This document shows positions 7,363-11,687 of a stretch of 11,687 nt of DNA, piece after piece. Origin of the DNA: Candidatus Bathyarchaeota archaeon (GTDB lineage: Archaea > Thermoproteota > Bathyarchaeia > Bathyarchaeales > SOJC01); contig JAUWDF010000008.1 of assembly GCA_030608925.1 (NCBI GenBank), forward strand, positions 1 through 11,687. Direction: 5' to 3'. Positions within the stretch are counted from its first letter, which is position 1; every line of letters begins with the position of its first letter. The translations under genes and the position numbers were made by a program. The notes beneath the pieces are model-generated. The model was given only the letters and a program-made list of their open reading frames with translations, made no database searches and was not told where the DNA came from.

Positions 7363-7403
7363 TGAGATGCATGTTTTCTTTCAAAGTCTATGGGGGAATG
7401 TTA

Positions 7404-7685
7404 ATGCCCGCAGTTGAAGTTGGTAGAATTTGTGTAAAAATCGCAGGAAGAGAAGCTGCCCACAAGTGTGTGATCGTGGATGTGGTTGATAAGAACTTTG
7501 TATTAATAACTGGTCCGAGAAAAGTCACAGGAATAAAACGTAGAAGAGTCAACGTAAATCATCTTGGACTCACTAAAGATAAGATCAATGTAGATCGAGG
7601 GGCAAGCGACAAAGACGTGACTGAAGCACTTGAGAAAGCAGGTAAGATTGACGGAATGAAGCAACCTGTGAAACCAGCTGTATAA
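7404..7685 (+). CDS. rpl14e: Ribosomal protein eL14 (L14e)
   Basis: Large-subunit protein of archaea and eukaryotes with an SH3-like (KOW-type) barrel. The conserved sequence MPAVEVGRICVKIAGREAAH begins the protein. KCVIVDVVDKNFVLITGPRK and GIKRRRVNVNHL complete the core, and a charged helical tail (about 66-93) follows. I chose ATG at 7404 (93 residues) because GGGGGA at 7392-7397 is well spaced and the family starts here. ATG at 7398 is a close alternative. The frame remains open upstream to 7191, but those residues do not resemble the family and would precede the likely promoter. No cbf5/truB follows, which is a common archaeal neighbour. Confidence 0.94.
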   Translation: MPAVEVGRICVKIAGREAAHKCVIVDVVDKNFVLITGPRKVTGIKRRRVNVNHLGLTKDKINVDRGASDKDVTEALEKAGKIDGMKQPVKPAV

Positions 7686-7735
7686 GTTTACGCTGTAGCT
7701 TAATCCATTTACTGACCTTTAACTCAAAGTGCAGT

Positions 7736-7752
7736 TGATTTTCTTTCGCTTC
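7736..7752 (+). terminator. Pyrimidine-rich tract after eL14
   Basis: The 73-base convergent gap between eL14 and the minus-strand deacetylase gene contains TTGATTTTCTTTCGCTTCT, a T-rich tract of the type that ends archaeal transcripts. No strong hairpin is seen. Confidence 0.35.
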
Positions 7753-7758
7753 TATCAC

Positions 7759-8433
7759 TCATATATGATATGTATATTGCTCTTTGCCAGATTCGAATTC
7801 CCACTGTAGGGTTTCTCGCAAGTCTGAGTTTCTAAGACATTTAGTAATGGGGTCGTAACCATAAAGTTTGGCTTGACTTAAATGGCACTCTTGAAAGATC
7901 CGTGTTTTCAACTTTTGAACCTCAGGAGCTAGATAAAGTGTGAAATTTCCATTGGGAACTTTACTTTCAAACGCTTTTTGGCTAAATTTCTTTGATCCAG
8001 GCGAAATAAAGAGCCATGTATTGGAGCTCTTGATTGAACTAGTGACACTTCGATGGACTCGTCTATGATTTTCGCTTCCATATTCCCCCTCCCTATTATG
8101 GGTGAGCACAAAATCATATCCGGTCGCATAGGATTCCAGCTCCTTAGTTAACCAATTAGTGTTAAGGGTGCCATCATGATTAAGAATGGACGTTAGCAAT
8201 AATGGATTTATTTGATTGTCTGATTCTTTGGCGAGAGACTGGCATGCTAAAAGAAATTCATTTTCCCTTTGTTTGCCCTGAGGATTGCAGCATACAATTG
8301 TCCATTTGGTTTTACGGGAACAGAGTATCAATCCTCCTGCGAATATTGTCTCATCGTCAGCATGAGCAACAACGAGAAGGGCTTTAGGTTTTGAAATATC
8401 AAATAGCCAGATTGGATCATTATTGGTTTTCAC
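7759..8433 (-). CDS. PIG-L/LmbE-family zinc deacetylase
   Basis: Family enzymes remove an N-acetyl group from GlcNAc-containing sugars, glycolipids or related metabolites using a metal ion. The first metal motif is VVAHADDETIFAGG (H24, D26-D27, E28), the usual AHPDDE with Ala in place of Pro. The second region is THNREGEYGSENHRRVH (residues 111-127), whose H123 and H127 sit where the third metal ligand is expected. A family-type R-x-NE segment lies at about 56-60 (QRENEFLLACQSLAKE). The 224-residue length is normal. The start is GTG at 8433, supported by GAGGTTGG a few bases upstream. It faces eL14 convergently. No glycosyltransferase or lipid gene is adjacent, so the substrate cannot be inferred; sugar N-deacetylation is the family default. 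Confidence 0.85.
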   Translation of the reverse strand: MKTNNDPIWLFDISKPKALLVVAHADDETIFAGGLILCSRKTKWTIVCCNPQGKQRENEFLLACQSLAKESDNQINPLLLTSILNHDGTLNTNWLTKELESYATGYDFVLTHNREGEYGSENHRRVHRSVTSSIKSSNTWLFISPGSKKFSQKAFESKVPNGNFTLYLAPEVQKLKTRIFQECHLSQAKLYGYDPITKCLRNSDLRETLQWEFESGKEQYTYHI

Positions 8434-8460
8434 GTATCCAACCTCTTGAATCCGGTTTCC

Positions 8461-8504
8461 CTAAGTTTTCTTAGCCTTCACTTATCTATACGTCTCTGTG
8501 AAGG
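8461..8504. repeat. Two adjacent perfect hairpins in the intergenic region
   Basis: CTAAG-TTTT-CTTAG (8461-8474) is directly followed by CCTTCAC (8475-8481) and its exact reverse complement GTGAAGG (8498-8504) around a 16-base loop. They lie in the 217-base gap between the deacetylase and coiled-coil genes, both minus strand, so they fall in the 5' region of the former or the 3' end of the latter. TATAGATAA on the minus strand (within the larger loop) could be a weak promoter for the deacetylase. Apart from this the gap (8434-8650) shows nothing recognisable. Confidence 0.35.
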
Positions 8505-8650
8505 GACTTCATACTTTATTCTATTGTCCGGTTTTCTTCTTTTGGGACTAACCAGGGGAGATACAATCTGCAATCTATCTGTCTGTTTTGTAACAAATAA
8601 AGAGGTTGAGTTTATTGGACGCTGTAGAGGAATGTGTAGCTTTGAATACG

Positions 8651-9046
8651 CTATGGCAACTTCTGATAACTCCAGGAGAAAACCAAATTTCTATGTAAGC
8701 GCACCCGATTTCCAGGCTCGAATCCAATCCGAATTCTACTGATCTGCTCTCCAGTTTGCAGTCTACCTTTTAAGACTGCAGATTTGATGCCCAGTGCGAT
8801 TAAGCTTTCTGGGTACTTTTTTCCTTCATCTAACCTATCTTCAAGTTTCTTTAGTTTTATTGTCGCACTAGCAAAGCGAGTAGTCAGGTTGTGTTTTCCC
8901 ACCTTTCTCTCCATAGCATTAAGATTTGTAAGCTCTTCAAGGGCATTCATTTTTCGTTGCAGAGTTTCTTCCTTCTCATCCAATGATTCTAACAATGCAA
9001 TTAGTTTAGACTTCTTTTTCTGCAGAGTTCCTAGTTTATTACGCAT
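8651..9046 (-). CDS. Orphan coiled-coil protein, function unknown
   Basis: I do not recognise a family. The 131-residue product is highly charged and helical: residues about 1-45 (MRNKLGTLQKKKSKLIALLE, then SLDEKEETLQRKMNALEEL) have the heptad-like spacing of a coiled coil, and a second charged helix follows (IKLKKLEDRLDEGKK). The C-terminal 50 residues look more globular, with KSAVLKGRLQTGEQISRIRI and a final aromatic stretch. ATG at 9046 is preferred over TTG at 9061 because a TATA box at 9071-9077 would place the transcript start at about 9047, giving a leaderless mRNA. A gene rather than a shadow is supported by the promoter, the stop-free length and protein-like composition. Confidence 0.6.
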   Translation of the reverse strand: MRNKLGTLQKKKSKLIALLESLDEKEETLQRKMNALEELTNLNAMERKVGKHNLTTRFASATIKLKKLEDRLDEGKKYPESLIALGIKSAVLKGRLQTGEQISRIRIGFEPGNRVRLHRNLVFSWSYQKLP

Positions 9047-9070
9047 GATTGTCTTACTCAATATGTTCGT

Positions 9071-9077
9071 TAAATAT
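9071..9077 (-). promoter_or_regulatory. TATA box for the coiled-coil gene
   Basis: Read on the minus strand, ATATTTA is centred about 27 bases before 9047, one base upstream of the ATG at 9046. The spacing predicts a leaderless transcript, as with the thioredoxin-like gene. Confidence 0.5.
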
Positions 9078-9124
9078 CTGGAATTAATAAATTAGTTATG
9101 AAACAAGAATCAATATTAAATGTG

Positions 9125-9775
9125 TTAGCAGGTCATGTTTTCCAGAGTGGTTTCTATTATAATCTCCAATGCTTTTATTATGGTGTGAAGGTCCATACTT
9201 GGTATGGTCGATTTCTTACTTTTCTGTATCGCCACTGCTTGAGCTGGTAAGCTAGGAACATGTATGAATCCTGCAATAATCTTTAGTTTGTCTTTGATGA
9301 TTTTATTCATCGTAGAGAAAAATATCTGGTTGCACCCAAATGTTCCAGCATTGTAGGAAATTTCCGAGGGGATCTTGTTTTCGCGTAGTCTGTTGAGGAT
9401 TTTTCTGACTGGGAGATTTGTGAAATATGCAGCCGGGGCTGAAACTTCTAAGAGTTCATCAAAGGGTCGACTCCCACAATTATATGGAGTATTTGATTCA
9501 GTTAGATCAGCGAAGTTCAGAGCGACTTTCTCTAGGGAGATTACGGGGTGCGGAGATTGTCCAAGGCTGATTAGGACACTGGGTTCGTGTTTGTCGATTA
9601 AACTTTCTATCTTGTCTTTGATTTCTCTATACTCTAGGGGTATCTTGAATGATTTGATTTTAAACGATTTTATCTCTCTTCCATTCAGTACCCTTGCAGC
9701 TTCCCATGATGGATTTACGGTGAAGTTACCAAAGGGTTCAAAACCAGTCACTATAACAAGTTTTCTGGAGGACAT
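9125..9775 (-). CDS. pcp: Pyroglutamyl-peptidase I (pyrrolidone-carboxylate peptidase)
   Basis: Cytosolic cysteine peptidase (family C15) that removes N-terminal pyroglutamate from peptides. The N-terminal motif VIVTGFEPFGNFTVNPSWEA is diagnostic. All three catalytic residues can be placed: E82 in SLEKVALN, C148 in YNAGTFGCNQ and H172 in AGFIHVPSLP, close to the family numbering E81/C144/H168. The 216-residue length is normal. GGAGTG five bases before ATG 9775 supports the start. It lies 36 bases downstream of the thioredoxin-like gene with no obvious promoter between them, so the two probably form an operon. The enzyme should be active judging by its residues. Confidence 0.95.
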   Translation of the reverse strand: MSSRKLVIVTGFEPFGNFTVNPSWEAARVLNGREIKSFKIKSFKIPLEYREIKDKIESLIDKHEPSVLISLGQSPHPVISLEKVALNFADLTESNTPYNCGSRPFDELLEVSAPAAYFTNLPVRKILNRLRENKIPSEISYNAGTFGCNQIFFSTMNKIIKDKLKIIAGFIHVPSLPAQAVAIQKSKKSTIPSMDLHTIIKALEIIIETTLENMTC

Positions 9776-9811
9776 TTGTACACTCCGTGAGTTTGGTGAA
9801 GCAGCGCTCCG

Positions 9812-10246
9812 TTAGTTGGTTTGTTCTGCTAACATGGTGGCAACTTCAACTGCGTGTTGAAGATTTTTGTCAAGTTCCTTCATTTCCGGGACGACATTTC
9901 TATAATACTCAATCGCTCCCCGATCTACAGTTCTTAGTAAGATCAGATTGGTGGGATAGAAGTAATGTTTAAACATTGTTTTGCTTCGAAGAGATTCTTC
10001 CACTGAATCGCTTGAGTAGTTAATGTGTATTCGAGTAAACACCACTTTGTCTCCATGCTTCTTCACTGCGTTAGCAGCTAATTCGTTCAGCTTGGGTTTC
10101 TGTTTTTCACAAGCAGAGCATCCGTCTCGAGTAATTGTTATAACATAAGCTTTTCCAAGTGTGGGCGCGAGAAAGTCTACGGGTTGTTTGTGAGTTGAAG
10201 ACAACTCTTTCTCAAGTCTACTGAACTCTACAACATCAATAATCAT
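9812..10246 (-). CDS. Thioredoxin-fold protein with CSAC active site
   Basis: Probable thiol-disulfide oxidoreductase or related thioredoxin-like protein. The redox motif is at residues 43-46: YVITITRDGCSACEKQKPKL, a strand followed by CxxC at a helix start as in thioredoxins. A later YPTNLILL (about 96-103) has the proline position expected for the cis-Pro facing the active site. DKVVFTRIHINYSSD is the expected central strand. The extra 25-30 N-terminal residues and long C-terminal helix differ from classical thioredoxin (about 105 residues). No signal peptide is visible, so it is probably cytosolic. The start ATG 10246 coincides with the predicted transcript start. The downstream partner is pcp. 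The exact substrate is unknown. Confidence 0.75.
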   Translation of the reverse strand: MIIDVVEFSRLEKELSSTHKQPVDFLAPTLGKAYVITITRDGCSACEKQKPKLNELAANAVKKHGDKVVFTRIHINYSSDSVEESLRSKTMFKHYFYPTNLILLRTVDRGAIEYYRNVVPEMKELDKNLQHAVEVATMLAEQTN

Positions 10247-10268
10247 AATATTCTATCAAGGACAAGGA

Positions 10269-10277
10269 ATATTTAAG
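10269..10277 (-). promoter_or_regulatory. TATA box for the thioredoxin-like/pcp operon
   Basis: On the minus strand the sequence reads CTTAAATAT, centred about 27 bases before the ATG at 10246. The spacing predicts transcription starting at the start codon, i.e. a leaderless mRNA for the first gene, while pcp downstream keeps its own ribosome-binding site. Confidence 0.55.
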
Positions 10278-10309
10278 AGCACGCCTCCTTCCAGCTTTCA
10301 CTTGGGCGT

Positions 10310-10771
10310 TTAGGCGAATCCAAATAGATCTCTTAGTTCATCCCAAGTGTAGACTAAGATGGTAATTATGACGCTTGTGTAAACCGGCCAACGTAGGCTC
10401 TGGGAGACTCCAAGTATGATCTGTGGATTCACACCGAGAAGAAAGTTTGCCAATATAGTGTTTGTCAAGACAGCTTCAATCAGGCAAATAGTTACGACTA
10501 GTAGAAGTAATACGAGTTCATCGAAAAACCTGTTTGAGCTTACTTCGTGTTTAATGAATAGAAGCGTACCTGTCATTCCAGACAAGATTCCTAAATAGAT
10601 AAAAACGTAAACGTGGATGAGACCTCTTTGCGCAAAATAGGATGCAAATAGCCCTGACTCATAGAGTTGTATGGGAATTCCTCGCCAATCTGCGAAAAAT
10701 GTCGATAGGATATCCAAAATACCTAGGACTGGCAAAAGGAGGATCACTCGGTCCAGATGGCTTAGTTTCAT
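10310..10771 (-). CDS. Small four-helix membrane protein, function unknown
   Basis: A 153-residue hydrophobic protein with four likely membrane segments at about 8-26, 52-74, 85-112 and 126-142. The first helix contains LGILDILSTFFADWRG, and a DILST-type motif at the end of helix 1 together with ESG at 38-40 is reminiscent of DUF5658-like membrane proteins; that link is weak and from memory. The C terminus (TWDELRDLFGFA) is charged and probably cytosolic. It is transcribed divergently from the JAMM protease gene from a shared TATA region at 10801-10810, with a predicted leader of only about 7 bases. No catalytic residues are evident. Confidence 0.65.
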   Translation of the reverse strand: MKLSHLDRVILLLPVLGILDILSTFFADWRGIPIQLYESGLFASYFAQRGLIHVYVFIYLGILSGMTGTLLFIKHEVSSNRFFDELVLLLLVVTICLIEAVLTNTILANFLLGVNPQIILGVSQSLRWPVYTSVIITILVYTWDELRDLFGFA

Positions 10772-10800
10772 TTAGACCTGAAGTGTTTTAGGTGTACAAG

Positions 10801-10810
10801 ATTTATAATG
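10801..10810. promoter_or_regulatory. Shared bidirectional TATA element
   Basis: ATTTATAATG reads as a TATA box on the plus strand (TTTATAAT) and on the minus strand (ATTATAAAT). At usual archaeal spacing, the plus start would fall near 10830, at the TTG start of the JAMM gene (10828). The minus start would fall near 10778, seven bases before the ATG (10771) of the membrane-protein gene. Only 56 bases separate the two coding regions, so both genes must be driven from within this stretch. Confidence 0.5.
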
Positions 10811-10827
10811 GTTAGCGCAGGTAGGTT

Positions 10828-11253
10828 TTGACGATTTCAGTTCTTCAAATCGAAGGTCAATATTTGGATTTGCTGAAAGATGCAGCTCGGAAAGTGGAGC
10901 CCATCGAGGCTTGTGCCATGCTTTTTGGTGAGATCAAGGATGAAGAGATTGTTGTCAAAAAGGTTGTGGTGGCAACCAACAAGTTGCACTCGGAGAAAAG
11001 ATTCGAGATTGACCCCGAAGCTGTGGCTGAAGCTTTGACGGAAGCGGAGCGAGAAGGACTGGAATTTGTTGGTTTATTCCACTCTCACCCCGCACCAGCT
11101 TCTCCATCCTCGCTTGATGTCGAATTCATGAGATTGTGGGGGGACGCCATCTGGCTGATTTTGTCCTCGAAAGATAGCAGGATTGGTGCTTATAGAATGG
11201 AGAACGGCAAAGTGAGTGAAGTGGCAATAAAATGTGTCAATACTAAATCTTGA
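10828..11253 (+). CDS. JAMM/MPN+ domain metalloprotease
   Basis: Zinc isopeptidase family (JAB1/MPN/Mov34); archaeal relatives cleave small archaeal ubiquitin-like modifiers (SAMPs) from proteins, though others act on sulfur-carrier or peptide substrates. The catalytic glutamate is likely E27 (PIEACAMLFGE), and the metal motif is VGLFHSHPAPASPSSLDVEF with H85, H87 and D97. The loop between the second His and the Ser-x-x-Asp is one residue shorter than the standard H-x-H-x7-S-x2-D if S94 and D97 are paired. The 141-residue protein is a single domain. Start TTG at 10828 is near the predicted transcript start. The gene is divergent from the membrane-protein gene; no ubiquitin-like or E1-like gene is adjacent in this window. 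Confidence 0.88.
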   Translation: MTISVLQIEGQYLDLLKDAARKVEPIEACAMLFGEIKDEEIVVKKVVVATNKLHSEKRFEIDPEAVAEALTEAEREGLEFVGLFHSHPAPASPSSLDVEFMRLWGDAIWLILSSKDSRIGAYRMENGKVSEVAIKCVNTKS

Positions 11254-11343
11254 GGTGCTAGAGGATGAGGGCAAGAATTGCGGGAAACGTGATGAAACAT
11301 ACTCATAAGGAATTGAGTTAAGTGTTAGCTGTTAGCTTCAACC

Positions 11344-11349
11344 TTTTTA
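11344..11349 (+). promoter_or_regulatory. TATA-like box for the nitroreductase gene
   Basis: TTTTTA lies about 26 bases before position 11372, which would give a leader of about 20 bases holding GGAGGT (11381-11386), a strong ribosome-binding site six bases before the TTG start at 11393. Confidence 0.4.
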
Positions 11350-11392
11350 GGCAACGTGTTGTGAAGACATAGTGTAAAATGGAGGTCAATAC

Positions 11393-11687
11393 TTGGCTTA
11401 TGAGTATATCAAGCAGCGAAGGACGATCAGAAAGTATGTGCAGAAACCTGTTCCAAAAGAGATTTTGGAAAGATGCGTAGATGCTGCTAGGCTCTCACCT
11501 TCGGGGCTTAACTGTCAACCCTTAAAGTATTGCATTGTAGATGAGTCGAATCTAGTCAGAGAGGTTTTTGACACTGTTAGATGGGCTGGGTATCTACCGG
11601 AATATGAGCCAACTTTGAAAGAAATGCCGTCAGCCTACATCGTGATACTATTGGATAAGAAGATACGGGCAAACTATGGGCATGACG
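11393..11687 (+). CDS. Nitroreductase-family protein, N-terminal part
   Basis: FMN-dependent oxidoreductase family using NAD(P)H. The visible 98 residues start LAYEYIKQRRTIRKYVQKPV, with the RRTIRKY-type arginine motif that contacts the FMN phosphate. ILERCVDAARLSPSGLNCQP follows, the ARLSPSGxNxQP flavin-binding signature. The start is TTG at 11393: GGAGGT at 11381-11386 is ideally spaced, an in-frame TAA at 11375 excludes an earlier start, and no in-frame ATG lies between. The gene runs off the right edge, so the C-terminal part and the specific substrate (nitroaromatic, quinone, or a specialised reaction) cannot be judged. Confidence 0.88.
   Translation, partial: MAYEYIKQRRTIRKYVQKPVPKEILERCVDAARLSPSGLNCQPLKYCIVDESNLVREVFDTVRWAGYLPEYEPTLKEMPSAYIVILLDKKIRANYGHD

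Noticed and set aside
7191..7403. Upstream in-frame extension of eL14
   Set aside because: The extra 71 residues do not resemble eL14 and lie mostly before the TATA box at 7354-7362; the family start and GGGGGA site point to 7404.
8446..8742. 98-codon plus-strand open frame opposite the deacetylase/coiled-coil gap
   Set aside because: No ribosome-binding site or family resemblance; its end overlaps the coiled-coil gene on the other strand.
9375..9815. 146-codon plus-strand open frame opposite pcp
   Set aside because: Entirely antisense to pyroglutamyl peptidase, whose catalytic residues are all recognisable.
1..11687. CRISPR array, insertion sequence or long direct repeats
   Set aside because: No regularly spaced repeats, no transposase-like reading frame and no terminal inverted repeats were seen by eye.

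Overview
The window reads as archaeal chromosome. The left 7.7 kb carries the distal part of the universal ribosomal-protein (spc-type) cluster in its archaeal order, including proteins found only in archaea and eukaryotes (eL32, eL19, eL34, eL14). Starts are preceded by Shine-Dalgarno sequences or by archaeal TATA boxes. Retention of both eL34 and eL14 and the style of the accessory genes suggest a TACK-type lineage, possibly Bathyarchaeia; that placement is inference, not something the sequence proves.

Layout, left part (all + strand): the 3' end of uL6, then eL32, eL19, uL18, uS5 and uL30, mostly overlapping by a few bases and so translationally coupled; then uL15, SecY, a decayed region, an EMC3/TMCO1-like (DUF106) membrane protein, eL34, cytidylate kinase, a 537-nt stretch without a convincing gene, and eL14. 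In many archaea an adenylate kinase gene (adk) lies between secY and the DUF106 gene. Here that slot (about 4950-5260) keeps three ordered, frame-disrupted vestiges that resemble archaeal AdkA, so adk appears to have decayed in place. The functional theme is translation plus membrane-protein insertion (SecY translocon, YidC/EMC3-type insertase) and pyrimidine nucleotide phosphorylation.

Right part: after eL14 the cluster stops against a convergent block of minus-strand accessory genes: a PIG-L/LmbE-type zinc deacetylase, an orphan coiled-coil protein, pyroglutamyl-peptidase I, a thioredoxin-fold protein with a CSAC motif (probably co-transcribed with the peptidase), and a small four-helix membrane protein. 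The last shares a bidirectional TATA region with a plus-strand JAMM-type metalloprotease. A nitroreductase-family gene with a TTG start runs off the right edge.

The most interesting observations are the apparent adk pseudogene inside a conserved ribosomal operon, the unexplained cmk-eL14 gap with promoter-like and terminator-like elements, the bidirectional TATA at 10801-10810, and two promoters whose spacing predicts leaderless transcripts. I found no mobile element, CRISPR array, tRNA or rRNA, and no clearly new defence-type system.
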